Source: Combretum micranthum (lineage: Eukaryota; Streptophyta; Magnoliopsida; Myrtales; Combretaceae). Taken from it: a stretch of 64,000 nt of DNA. The DNA is taken from the NCBI GenBank assembly GCA_024138025.1, contig JAMXBD010000094.1, forward strand, positions 372,001 through 436,000, given 5' to 3'. Shown piece by piece: positions 12,016 to 23,484 of this stretch (positions are counted from its first letter, which is position 1; each line of letters begins with the position of its first letter). Below the pieces are notes generated by a model that was given only the letters and a program-made list of their open reading frames with translations, was not told the origin of the DNA and ran no database searches. Made by a program: the position numbers and the translations under genes.

Positions 12016-14900
12016 ATCTTTTTGGAGTTTTTCTTTATGCGAGTAACATCGAGGAGTTCCACTGCCACTAGTCTTTGTTGTACTCCATTTTGTCTAGCCG
12101 ACCAGTTCTCCAGCCTCAAAATCGATCGAAGTCACTTGACTGAACACTGACAACTCATGCTCTTTTCTGCCACTCTATGAACTCGAAGTCTGACCTACAG
12201 CCCTTCCCAACTGTCCAAGAACTTTTCAACCCACTCCAATCTCATTGTGAACAGACCTCAACTTGCATGTGAATTCCTGACAATCACTCAGGTTAGTCCA
12301 TTCACCATTCTTCTTCATTTTCTTTTTATTTCAGTTGGTTTTATTAACATAAAATATAAAACATGAAAATACTATAAGAAAAAAATTACAAAAATTATTA
12401 ATGAATGTGTAAAATGATAATATAGCAATATATACAAAAAACTATATGACAAAATTATAAAGTTCATTTTATCACTTAGCAAAACGTCTTTTTCTTAAAT
12501 AATTAAAAAAAAAATCCAATGGTAGTTCTCTGGATATCTTTTATAGTTTTATTTTAAAATCTATTTTTTCAAATCAATAAAATTTAATAAATTTGAAGCG
12601 AAAAGGCTCAAAATTAAAATATACCAAACCACTAAAGTTTTCATAAAGATCTACGATACATCTGATCCCAATTAGCACGTATGTAGGCACCTACTGAGCA
12701 ACATAAAAAATAAAAATAAAATTATTATATTGTAAATATCAATATGACTTGCATCTATTTGTAAATAATATTGATTTGTAATTATTAATGTAAATAATGA
12801 TTGAATCACTTTGTCAATTAAAATAATAGCTTGTAAATACTATGATTTGTAAATATTTTTAACTTCAGCAAATTTCAAGAGCAACAAAGAATGATTTTTA
12901 ACTAGAAAATTTAAATATAGTAACCGTTTAGGTTTTAATATGATAGCCTTGTAACTATGAAAACTCTAGTTTATAAAAATTGGTTTAAAATCAATTTTCC
13001 TTGCAAACTAGTGATTAAGTTAGGATTAACCAACTCATTAATTTTAATTTATAATTTATCCTGACTTTAGTCAAGTGACGACTCCTTAATCTTTTTACAA
13101 AAATTCAAATTTCTTTTAATTCTCAGTCGAGGGTTTGTATCAAATGAGTTAGTATTTAATATAAATCGAATTAAAAGAAATTAAATCAAAAAAAAAATCC
13201 AAACTTGACACAATGACAATATTTTTGGCTAACAGACCATAAAAGTTCCTATAAATTATATATAAGCAGATCACCGCATGCAAAAATGGTGTAGAATTAT
13301 CCGAAGTGAAATTTACATTTTAAAATTAAATACATAAGTCATCATAGGATAAATACATTAAAGGATCACAATTCTTATGTTTCCACGTAGATTTTTTTAT
13401 TTTAAAGTTGTTCCATCTTCAAATAAATTAATAGCTATTCCTTATGATTTATTTATGGTCTCATATGTAGAATTAGAGATATAATAGATATAATCAAAGA
13501 ATAGGTATACCAATAGTTTATGAAGGAATTGGAAGTTTTCGTTTTACAATAATAGTAAATCCATAGAATAGTTATTTCGCCAAACATAAAAACCATAGGA
13601 TAGAAAAAAGCATTCTATTTCATCCTTATAAAATTAACCAGACATGCTATTAATCTCCCTCAAAGTCCATGGATAAATGTTGATACAGCCTCTGATAATT
13701 GACTTAGAGAACTTAATAATGGTTTATTATAAAAATAGGATAATCCAATCACTCATTTTAATATAAATAAGGATGGATGTGAAATTTAGTATTTGAATTT
13801 TGCATGGAAATTTAATATAATATCTAATCAAATTTTTCATGATTATTTTTACTATCTTTCCAATATCATATTCTTTGTTTGCTCACATTGAAAAATCAAC
13901 TTATCATTGAATTTTTATTACCTTTTTAACATCGTCGCTATCTCTTCCACATTAGCAAATAAAATCAACAAATAAAACAAACAACATTAAATGAGATCAT
14001 AAAAATAATTATAAAAGTTTAATTGTGTATTTAAATGATCACTTTAAAATTCAAAAACCAAATTAATTTTTATAAAAAGTTCAAATAGTAAACTTGATAT
14101 ATTTCCAATGAAAAACTTAATTGAATTGTGATATAAATAGCATTGTAATCTACTTGAATGAAAACAATACGGTGATGAACTCAAACAGGACCATAAATAA
14201 CACTGTACAAACTCAAGCCCAACTCACTTAAACTCTTTAGGCTAGATTTATCATAGAAAAAAAAAAGATTTATTAATATATTGATATTAAAAGTAATCTT
14301 TATTAAAATAATATTGATATTAAATGTAGCTCGACTTGATAAGTATCATACTCAATTTGAGCTCAATTGAGCTTGCAATCTCATTGAACTAAAAGTTTGA
14401 GCTTAACTAGATAAAGTATACAAATAGTTCGCGCTCCATTAGTTTGTAAATCAACTTAATTAAGTTCCTTTTAGGCATAAAATATGATTACTTTTGGTTA
14501 CTTATCCAGACTAAACACACATGCTAACTCCACTAAAATTACAGAATATTCTACAGACGCAACGCATCATCTACGAGCATCAGATTTGAGAGTAATTGTT
14601 ACAACAGATCTCCGCATGAACTTGACCCGGAAATTAGTATTCAAACCTTTCATGTTGATTACAACAGATCTGATACCCACTTAATTACACAAAGAATGGG
14701 CCCTCCAACTTCTGACAATGTTTCTCCATGGTGATTGCTCCGGTCATCGTAGGAAATCCCCTTCCTAGTGTTTAAGGGAGCTTCGGATTGCCAGTGCCCT
14801 TTCTATAATAGACAGTGTAAAGAAATGAGTGTGTTGAGAACCCAATGAATAATCTGCCCAGCCATCTGAAAGAATTATGGTCATCTAAGCTGCTGTTGCT
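12016..14900. other. AT-rich intergenic stretch downstream of the phosphatase gene
   Basis: No supported gene. Around 12720-12860 the word TTGTAAATA recurs several times. At 14180-14460 there is a repeat rich in AGCTC/GAGCTT words, related in style to 31340-31960. 14700-14913 is probably the 3' untranslated and downstream region of the minus-strand phosphatase gene. Confidence 0.5.
14180..14460. repeat. GAGCTC/GAGCTTG-rich dispersed repeat
   Basis: Short words such as CTCAAGCCCAACTC, TTTGAGCTCAATTGAGC and GTTTGAGCTTAAC recur, as they do in 31340-31960. Degenerate, class unknown. Confidence 0.35.
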
Positions 14901-14913
14901 TTTGAGTTTGCTC

Positions 14914-17900
14914 TCATGTATTCTCTTCAGCCCTCATGGTGATGGCTGAAGCAGGAATTCCGTGCATTTGAAACCACTCAGGCATGCGGAATCTCTCATG
15001 CAATACAGGTCTAACATCCTTCTGCAGCGAAAGGTGCTTAAGGAGAGGGAGTAGGACCTCCAGAAGCTTTACAACACATACAGCAGCAACAATTAGGATA
15101 ATCAAATAACCATGAAAGACGGCAGTATTGTTCATTTAAATAGAAAGTTACCTGATTATCATGTGGCTGTCCAGCAGAAAAAGGAATGCAAGGTATTCCA
15201 TTTAATGGTTGCAACAGAAAACTGAACGGGTTGTTGTCTACAATAACAATACGGCAGAGATCCTTTGATATATAGGAAAGATCCTTTACGTGCTCCCTAT
15301 AGGCCCTGTAGTCAATGTAGGGTAAAAAATATTCGATGTCAAATAGACAATATCCTTCAAGAAAGTTGAGTTTCTGATATTCTAATATTTAATGGGAAAA
15401 AGCATGTACTTCAAACTTTAAAAGGTTCTGCTCAAATTGCCGGTGGAAGTTATAGGATAGAAAGCACACAAAAGTCAAGGTTTTCTGATCTGAAGATCTG
15501 ATGCATTCTTGTAGTGTATAATAAAACGAAAGGAAAGCTTAAATATTGCTTGCTACCATATACCGAGATTTCAAAGTTCATATAAACTAATTAAAGTCTG
15601 CACCATGCATGGATTTTAATTTGAAGTATATAAATTTATGAAGATAATAAATTTAAAAGATTATCACAAATAATATAGTAATAATGCAGTTCATAAGTTG
15701 CTATCTGTAAAGTATAATTACTATCGTTTAATTTAGCTATTGGTCTTATATGATTATTGGTAGTCTTTTTATATTTTTATATAAAATGTTATGTCATTTG
15801 GAAGAGCTGCAACTCTCTAAAATTATACCATTTGTTACACAAAGAACATGACTCTTGAGTACACAGTTGAAAAAAGAGTCACCAAAAGATACCGATAATA
15901 AAAGGTGAAAGTGAAAAACATTAGGGGTTTTACAAAAAGGTGTCTAGTAATGAAGAGGTAATAACAAAAGCTTCTAAAATTATATATGACAATAGATGCA
16001 ACGATATTTGATTAAGAAAAAGTATAGTTAAAAGCTAATAACATTAATCTCAGATGAATAACCCTTTTTGGAGCTTTTTCCATTTTTTGCTTGCTACGGT
16101 CAAGCTTTAGTATGTTCAGAAAAAAAGATAATCCTAATTCTGTAAGTGGAAATTAACCCAAAAAGAAAAAATGCAAGTACAAAAAATAAAATACAAACTC
16201 AATAACTAATAGCATTTCGTACTTAGGGTTCAGTATGCACACACTTGAATCCAGCAACAAAGATAAAACCAGAATCCAACAGGATGACTCAAGACACTCG
16301 TGAGATGAAGTTTTACATGTTCTGCCATTCAGCAAGATCATAAGGGCTCTCTTTTATTTGCATGGGCAATTCTTATTGATTATCACAATAAGAAAGAGAT
16401 TAGACTGTTTTTCTTTTTCTTTTTTTAAATTGTTAATACAAGAGAAAGTTGATCCTAACACCAGAGCTAATAGCTCCTGAATCTTGCATAGAAATTATGT
16501 CAATTGCTAGAATGAAATTCACTACCTTTGCTACTACTTGTACTCACTACTGCCCCCCAACAACACCCCCCCACTCTCCTCTCAAACCCCTGCCAAAGTG
16601 CCAAATCAAGAGAAACAATTGCTTACAAACTCTGATCAAAGTCCAACTTACACTTATCTTCTGTTGGAAATTCTGCAAAATACTCGGCCACTGCGCGTCC
16701 CTTGATGGATTTTATAGTAATGTATTTATAACAAATTTGGACTCAAAGAGAAATCTTGATAGCTGATCTTACAGAATCAGAGCCATGACCAACTTTTCCA
16801 TCAAAGATGCGTTCCTTAGCCAACCCCATATAGTCGAGTAAGGCCTGAAAGTTGTATCAATAGATATATTTCTTTCTAGATCAAGGACTTAAAAGCTCTC
16901 TTCTACTTTTGTACGAAATTCTCATAATCAACTCATGAGAGTGACCAGGCAATGAAAATCCTGACAGTTCTATGCAAACACGGAAACCAAAACCCCACTC
17001 CTTATATGAAACAGAAGCACTCTCCTAAAAAACGGCATATCTATTAATGTATATTACTAGCTTGTACATATAGGGGTAGATAGTCTTTTATACTGTCAGT
17101 GTGGTTATGTAACTTTAATACTTCAGTATCAATACTTCTTGTACATCATTAGGTGATCAAGTTCAATAATATTATCTTTAGCTATATTTGTAAATGGTAT
17201 TAGAGCCACTAGCAAAACCCTAATTTCTTTCTTTTTTTCCACTGGCCACCACCCATCAGACTCAAAGATTAGAAGAGATGAACCATAACATTATAGGTCA
17301 TCATCATCCTTCACCGGCTACAATAACCCAGGCCATCTCCTTCCCCATTGCCAACACACCAACCAGCCAACAATCACCATGCTGACCTTCATCATTGCTT
17401 GGCTACACAAGCCCGACCACCACCACCACACCGGAACCATTTGTCATCAAAACCTTCACCAATGCATCCCCCAATCATATGAACCCAACCCAATCCACAC
17501 TATTAGCTTTACCTCACTTGTCAAGCCATTAACCACTAACTTGTTCCATGTAACCGCTTCCCTTTCACACCACCCAGCTCACCATCACCATCCAAACCAC
17601 ATTCTTCATTGCAGGCCGCACCACCTAGACCACCACTGCTATGTTAGATTCATCTGCCCTCATCAACCCCTTCACCATTTGAACCTAACCCAACCTACCC
17701 TCATCTCAGTTTTACATTGCCCGTTGAAACCCTTAACTCCCTTAACCGTTCCATGCAACCACTTCCTTTTCACACATAGAATCCCCTCTCTCATCAACCA
17801 TCCCACCTTATTTGTCTCAACTCTCCATGTCAAAACCAAACCACTCAATGCTCAGACATTCAAAATCTGGTACATGCTTCTAAGGCTCATCACTACACCA

Positions 17901-20416
17901 CATCCCTCCATGATCCTACCTAGGCGGCAAACATGAGAGAATAGTTTCTCTCTTTTCTCAAAAACAAACCCAGATCATTGTCCATCCAGAATCTCATCAA
18001 AATGTTGTTGGCAGTTTTTTTATCATTGTTTCAATCTCATGCTAACTTTAACACTTTGGGATTGAGGAGACATATTATTATATATTATAGTTTGTATATA
18101 CAGGAGTATGAAAATCTTTTACACCGTCATTGGGGTTGATACTTTTGTATTAATAATTCTGGTACAGCATGAGGTAGTCAAGTTCAACAATATTATGTTA
18201 ACTATATTTGTACAATATCTAATCCATAGTTGTGATGACAGGAACAAGGAGAACTGGAGATGCAAATCTTACATAATATGCAAACTTGGAGAACTAATAC
18301 AGATGTCTGCCAACTGCCTCAGCAAGTTTTTTGGACACATTTACTGTTGGCTTGCAAAAATCAAGCATACAATATTTGCATGTTTATGTAGCCCAAACTC
18401 CAGTAAGACACAACAAGCTCTGGAAATCTCAACTGCACCCAGCTAACTGTTAGTTTAGTTCTCCCAACCAAAACTTACTCAGAACCAGGAATCAGATTAA
18501 GGAAAAAAAAAACTATATTTTTTTAAAAAATTCCACATGTCCATCAAATGAAAAAAATAATCCCAACAATAGGCTAGTTGATCTCGTCTCTTGAAGAGAC
18601 GAGGTCATTAGTAGTCGATCTCGTCTCTTCAAGAAACAAGATCAGTGTATTTGCACTGACCTCGTCTCTTGAAGAGACGAGGTCGAAGATGACTTGATTC
18701 AGCCTCGTCTTTTCAAGAGACGAGTTCAATTTGCCTATTCTTGAAATTATTTTTATCTTAATGGTATTTTTGTAATTTTTCTTAAAAAAAGTAATATTAA
18801 TTTCCTTTTCCCCCAGGAATCTTAATGAAAGGGATCTCAATGATCTAGTGTTGATCCTACCTGCGAATATTTGATCCCCCTATAAATCTACACTCTGTAG
18901 CCAAAGAGTTGAACTCCATTTCTATTTCTCTCATAGATTTTTTTAATTCAATTATTATTGTCATCTTGGAAAGATTGCACCAGGCTGCACTCAATTTCCT
19001 AGAAGAAATCTTTGCCAACACAATTGCCTCATTATGTGGTGGCTCTGCTATCCAGATGACATGGCTTAGCAGATCCTCCAGATACAGTAAACCCAGTTCA
19101 AGTCGATCATGCTGAGAAAAGCCATGATGATGGGGAAGCATGAGATAGGAAGCTTATATCCACCCCATGTTACAATTCTCCAGCAGAATCGATCTATATT
19201 TTAATCTAGAATCCAAGTGACATATGAAAGACAGTGTTGTTAGCTGGTAACCTGCACAGCACTAATGTGCAGCAGTTCTGTACTACGACCAGTGCCTTCA
19301 AACCACAAAATCCTTCACAAAACTCAATTAGCATGTCGGAAACCAAGTTTGCTAGTTTCATTAGTGTTAACAGATGATCTGATGACAGCCTTTGTTATTG
19401 CACTGTTGAAAATAATGCTAACTAGCTTGAAGTAAACATAAGCTAACATAGGAGAATATTTACTTACGTGCTCACTGTTGAAGGGCGATAAAGGCGGAGA
19501 CTTATGAGGTTGTCTTTGTCGATTCTGTCCACAAGAGGTCTAGCATAATCTGCATTATTACAAAAAACATATTCGTTCAAGCAATCACGCGGTCGAGAAG
19601 AGAGAGAGAACATCATACGGTACAACAGCATCAAATCTAACCTTCTAAACCAGCTGTAAAAAGCACAACGTTGGCGAATTCGGCGATCCCTTTCAAAAAA
19701 TCATGCAATCCGGGGCGTTCAAAAACCGTGACATAGTTGATTTTTGGCTTCCCATCACATTCCTTTTGATTCAATCAAAAGTCAAACAATTAATCAGAAG
19801 ATACGAACACTTGACCAGAGAGAGGGGGAGAGACAGTTCTATAAAAAGAAGACCTTATCGGAAGAGACGCATTCCAATTCAAACCACTTCAATCCAGCTT
19901 GTATAGCTTGCGTCCGCACGATCTCTGGCAAGCTTGAAGTTTCATATGCACATACCAGAGTCTCATCTAAGTCCAACACGATCTACATCAACAGCAACAA
20001 GTAATGAATATTCGATTAGAAAAATCAGTAAAATTAAAGAGTAAAGTTAAAAAAAAAAGTCAAACCGTGAGCTTGCGAAGGTGGAAATCATCATCGAGGA
20101 CGGAGGCATCGCTGTCGGAAGAGCTGAAGCCGGAAGTTGAACAGGATTGAAGAGGAATTTCGACAACAGGTAAGGGCTTGAAGTTGATATGACTGCTATT
20201 GATAGCATCAGCAGCATGGGACGAAGAAGAAGAAGATGAGGAGGAGGAGGAAGAAGAGGAGAAGCGGATGTAGGAGAAGAAGTGAGGAATAGACGGCACC
20301 ATCTGCATTAATATTTGGAGAAAGAAGACGACCCAATTCACCATACTTTTCCACACCTGGAACTGTACGGAACGAGGTGTGTATACTTCACGGGCTTCTC
20401 TCTCCACATGCGCCAT
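14914..20416 (-). CDS. SCP1-like / CTD small-phosphatase-like HAD protein (At3g55960-like), six exons
   Basis: Exons on the minus strand: 20066-20416, 19854-19982, 19642-19762, 19468-19549, 15152-15305 and 14914-15066. They sum to 990 nt (329 aa plus TGA), all joins are GT/AG, and frame is kept throughout. Residues 1-52 resemble the N-terminus of Arabidopsis At3g55960 (VYTPRSVQ, a hydrophobic WVVFFLQILMQMV stretch that may anchor or associate with membrane). A 14-residue Ser run (53-66) is encoded by a GAA/GAG-type repeat. The FCP/NIF-type HAD domain follows: catalytic DLDETLV at 121-127 (Asp121, Asp123, Thr125), VTVFERPGL near 171-179, FTAGLE at 195-200, YARPLVDRID in exon 4, and VDNNPFSF at 250-257. 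The family dephosphorylates phosphoserine/threonine, classically on the RNA polymerase II C-terminal domain; the substrate here is unknown. I start at the Met in MAHVE because it matches the homologue; an in-frame Met lies eight codons upstream. The donor after exon 2 (GTCTTC) is weak but gives the homologous join. Confidence 0.93.
17042..18214 (+). mobile_element. TRIM/LARD-like non-autonomous LTR retroelement
   Basis: Two direct repeats of about 150 bp, 17042-17194 and 18073-18214 (shared words include CTATATTTGTA and GTCAAGTTCAACAATATTAT with small differences), bracket ~880 bp. Immediately after the left repeat lies TGGTATTAGAGCC (17195-17207), one base off the initiator-Met tRNA primer-binding site TGGTATCAGAGCC. 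The direct repeat ATATC flanks the element at 17037-17041 and 18215-18219. The LTRs start TATTA rather than TG, probably by decay. The internal part is C-rich with many His/Pro-type codons but has no recognisable gag or pol domain. Confidence 0.75.
17195..17207 (+). promoter_or_regulatory. Primer-binding site (initiator Met tRNA)
   Basis: TGGTATTAGAGCC lies directly 3' of the left LTR. It matches the plant iMet-tRNA 3' end complement except for one C-to-T change. Confidence 0.75.
18494..18812. mobile_element. Palindrome-cluster MITE, copy 1 (Mutator-type, 9-bp duplication)
   Basis: A 319-bp element flanked by the 9-bp direct repeat CCAGGAATC (18485-18493 and 18813-18821). Ends are AGATTAAGGAAAA and, on the other strand, GGGAAAAGGAAATTAAT. 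The A/T-rich arms are imperfectly inverted (AATAATCCCAACAATAGG against the complement of CCTATTCTTGAAATTATT). Between the arms sit four palindromes starting near 18580, 18617, 18658 and 18703, each built from the arm CTCGTCTCTT, one central base and its complement. The third is perfect over 27 nt (18658-18684). A 9-bp duplication fits the Mutator superfamily. Related copies are at 58299-60450 and 61445-61708, in the opposite orientation. Confidence 0.85.
20222..20262 (-). repeat. GAA/GAG trinucleotide repeat encoding poly-Ser
   Basis: On the coding strand these are TCC/TCT/TCA-type serine codons, giving 14 consecutive Ser in exon 1 of the phosphatase. Mixed codons suggest some age. Confidence 0.85.
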
Positions 20417-20720
20417 TCTTGTGTGTGTCGAATCTCGCAACCTCTCAATCTCAATCTCACTCTGTGAAGACGACGGTGGATTGGTGGAATTTGAGCTTGA
20501 GTTTGAGCTACAGCATTCTAGCCGTGATTTATTACTATATATATATTTGTGTTAAAATATTAAAATAGAAAGAAATGGAATGATTTTTTTGTGTGGGTGT
20601 GAGGAAAGTGAGTAGTGAATTTAATTTTAATTTTAATTCTAAATTTTTTAATTTTTTATAAATGATTTGATACTTTGCGGCTTCAGTTGAACATGGAACC
20701 TCATTTCACTGATTGGGAGA
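20417..20720 (-). promoter_or_regulatory. Probable 5' UTR and promoter of the phosphatase gene
   Basis: Non-coding sequence upstream of the start. A TATA-like run (TATATATATA) on the minus strand lies at about 20536-20547, some 125 bp from the ATG. Assigned by position only. Confidence 0.4.
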
Positions 20721-20974
20721 GGCACGGCCTACCCTACACAAGCACTACTCTATATCCTTTCCCCTTTTGGCCTTTTCCCCATCTAGCTGTAGTAGGTCTA
20801 CTGGGCAATGTGTTGGTCAAACTAAAGTAAAATAATAAGAGTTGATTAATAGTATAAAATGGATGGGAAAAAGTTTTTTTTTTAAAAAAAAAAGGTGTTA
20901 TATATATATATATATTAATGAAATGGAAATTATCCGTATTTTATACAAATAAATGATCGAAAGAAAAACTTAGT

Positions 20975-21530
20975 TCTTGATTTTGTGTTTAAATACGGGA
21001 AATCTTTTTCATCTTTTTTTTTATTTATGTTATACGCATTCAAGAAAGATGTACAGATTTTAATTCTAAAGGAAATAAATTATTTAATTAACTGTATTAG
21101 GCTTTTCTTTTCTTTTCTTTTTAATTATGTATCAAAATAAAAGTTGTTTCATTTTTTATCCCTTTGTTTATTATACTTTCATTCTTATTTTTAATTACCA
21201 AGCACAAAATCTTCATCTTTTTTCATATCATTTCTATTGATTTTGTGTTTGAATACGGGAAATCTTTTTCATTTTTTTTATTTCTATTATATGCATTCAA
21301 GAAAGATGTATAGATATTAATTCTAAAGGAAATAAATTATTTAATTGGCTGTCCTAGGCTTTTTTTTTTTTTTTTTTAATGAAACTTAAACATTTGTCTC
21401 TGGTTTAATATGTATCAAAATAAAAGTTGTTTCAATTTTTATTCCTCTGTTTATTATACTTTCATTCTTATTTTTAATTACCAAGCACAAAATCCTCTCT
21501 TTTTCATATGGTTTCTATTGATTTTTTTAC
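20975..21530. repeat. Tandem duplication, ~265-290-bp unit
   Basis: 20975-21237 and 21238-21530 share long blocks: TTTGTGTTTRAATACGGGAA, GCATTCAAGAAAGATGTA, AAGGAAATAAATTATTTAAT, TATCAAAATAAAAGTTGTTT and TTACCAAGCACAAAATC. The second unit carries an extra T tract and ~25 bp. Non-coding. Confidence 0.85.
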
Positions 21531-21558
21531 TTTTCATTTTCACCCAACCAAACACTAT

Positions 21559-22267
21559 TGTTGCAAGTGTTGATTCTATAAATAAAGATTAAGACCTACG
21601 AATATAGAAAGCCAATCAGTGGTTGTTAGGAGGTTATCTAGCCCGATCACTCTGAAACTTAAATTGGTTGTTGATCACCTCTCTAGAGAATTCAAAAGTA
21701 TTTATAAAAGAATAAGCTCCTACCTAGTTAGACAGAAGGACTATTTATACATGAGGTCATATCTGAATGAGACCACAAAATCTTTTTAGTTAGTGTGGAT
21801 ACCCTAAGTCAATAGCTGACTTAGACCCATGGGAAAGGAAATGTTCTGTTCCTCAGGAGAAGGAGCCGACAAAGTGCAAAATGTAGCCAACCTGGACATG
21901 TTTCCCCCAACCCCCATGGTGGGACTAGGAACTTATCATAAGCATGTGGCAAGTCGAGAGCAAATAGCTCGTTAGGGAGTTAGCAGCATATCATGGAGTA
22001 ATACCTGCTGTGGAGTTGTACAAGATGTTGTCGTGATGTGAGGAGAACCATAGCTTTTATTGAACCGATGCCTTTCGAGAGCTAAGGTCAAGGTTGAAGT
22101 CTATGCCGACTTGGGTCCCTTAGGAGGTGGAGATTAAGGCCTCGGTTGGGGTGAAAACCTTATAGAGTAGTTGAGTCTTGAGGCTTTTGGGTTCCTTATG
22201 GGCCCTTTGGTCTACATAAGACTAGTGATAGGCCAATAGGGCCATGGTCTATTATTTACTATCAACA
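21559..22267 (+). mobile_element. 0.7-kb solo LTR with ACTAT target duplication
   Basis: Begins TGTTGCAAG and ends CTATCAACA, flanked by ACTAT on both sides (21554-21558 and 22268-22272). No coding domains and no partner LTR were found. The 3' end resembles the LTR remnant at 6902-7301, so both may belong to the gypsy family whose gag decays at 4150-6500. Confidence 0.75.
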
Positions 22268-22341
22268 ACTATAGTAGCAAAAAATAAGATGAAAAATAAA
22301 ATAAAATGAAAGAGTTAGTTAATAAGATTGGATACATATAC

Positions 22342-22342
<1 letters not shown>

Positions 22343-22384
<42 letters not shown>

Positions 22385-22394
22385 TATTAATTAT
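22343..22394. repeat. (TTA)n microsatellite
   Basis: About 13 uninterrupted TTA units followed by an imperfect extension. Confidence 0.95.
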
Positions 22395-22633
22395 TATTTT
22401 AACCCTTTTTTGTTTTGGTTTTTGAAACTTTGTTTATTGTGTAATATTATTTTTTTCATCTTATAAATATTAGTTTGTCATTATAATGTGTGGTCCATGA
22501 GAAACATAAAGAAAACAACATAAAAGAAATTGTTCTTTCTTTTTCATTTCTTTATTGTAACTTTTTTTTCCTTTTTGCTAGATTTTTATATTGTAACTTC
22601 AAAATCTTAAAATCAAAACTTTGAAAATGAACT

Positions 22634-23476
22634 TATGGTTGTCAAACTTGCGAGTTTATTTATACGATTCTATGAGTTTATGAGTTAGTGACACGATTTT
22701 GATTCAACTCGTATACAAAACCATTATTGGAGCAAATTCACTATAGTCTTGCAATTCTACAAAGTAGAATCAATGGTAGAATCTGTAGTGAAGTAATTGT
22801 GCACATTTTTGTTTTGTTTAAACTTTGAAAAAGCAAGTAATTTAATATGTTTAATTTTAGGAACTTTTGGATTGGTTCTTGATGTTTATCTTAAGCTAAC
22901 ATAATTTTAGTTGTTTTTTTTTCCCTTTTAATTCCTTTTTTTTTTCTTTTTAGAGGTTTTTTTTCCTACATTATATACTCTGATGTATTCTGAGAAATTG
23001 AAATGAAAATTGAATAAATATATAGAGTGTTTTATTTTCCCTTTTTTAAAATTTTCTGTACGTAATTTATTTTTGATAAATTTAATGATTTTTGTACAAA
23101 TATTCAGCAAACATGAAAATGCTCAATAATACATAAAACCAACTACTCCCACATAATAATTTGAACAAAATGCGATGCATTGAACATGTGAGCATGTGAA
23201 TTGTGACGAGTAAAACATAAAAACAAAATTTGACCAGTAGTGAACACGAGGGAGATTTGAAGGCATAAAATCATCTTGTGTCATCATTATTGTTGTATGT
23301 AACTAAAGTTAATATTAAATTTCTTTATTTTATCATTTATTTAATATTTTATTAGTAAATAGTAAATCTATAGTTTTTGCAAACAAATTTACATTTATTA
23401 AAAAATCTTATGATTTTACATTCCAATTCTACAGACTCCTGGCGATTCTAGGTCGAATATCAAGTTTGACAACCAT
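22634..23476. mobile_element. hAT-type non-autonomous element, copy 1
   Basis: An 843-bp element flanked by the 8-bp direct repeat AATGAACT (22626-22633 and 23477-23484). The terminal inverted repeat is about 16 bp (ATGGTTGTCAAACTTG and its complement CAAGTTTGACAACCAT). An 8-bp duplication is the hAT signature. The interior is AT-rich and non-coding, with AGAATC words near the left end. Homologous to 34252-35130. Confidence 0.85.
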
Positions 23477-23484
23477 AATGAACT

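Larger units (their letters stand above)
15306..19467 (-). other. Large intron 4 of the phosphatase gene
   Basis: This 4.16-kb intron is bounded by a GTAAGT donor and an AG acceptor that restore the TAYREHVKDL reading. It contains a TRIM-like retroelement (17042-18214) and a palindrome-rich MITE (18494-18812). The other introns of the gene are about 80-110 bp, so most of the size comes from insertions and non-coding sequence. Confidence 0.85.

Noticed and set aside
17379..17936. 185-codon plus-strand open frame rich in His and Pro
   Set aside because: It lies inside the TRIM-like element, has low-complexity C-rich composition and shows no domain. Best read as non-coding interior.
18574..18740. 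Possible CRISPR-like array of direct repeats and spacers
   Set aside because: The repeats are palindromes of variable sequence and spacing inside a MITE with a target duplication, in an intron of a plant gene.
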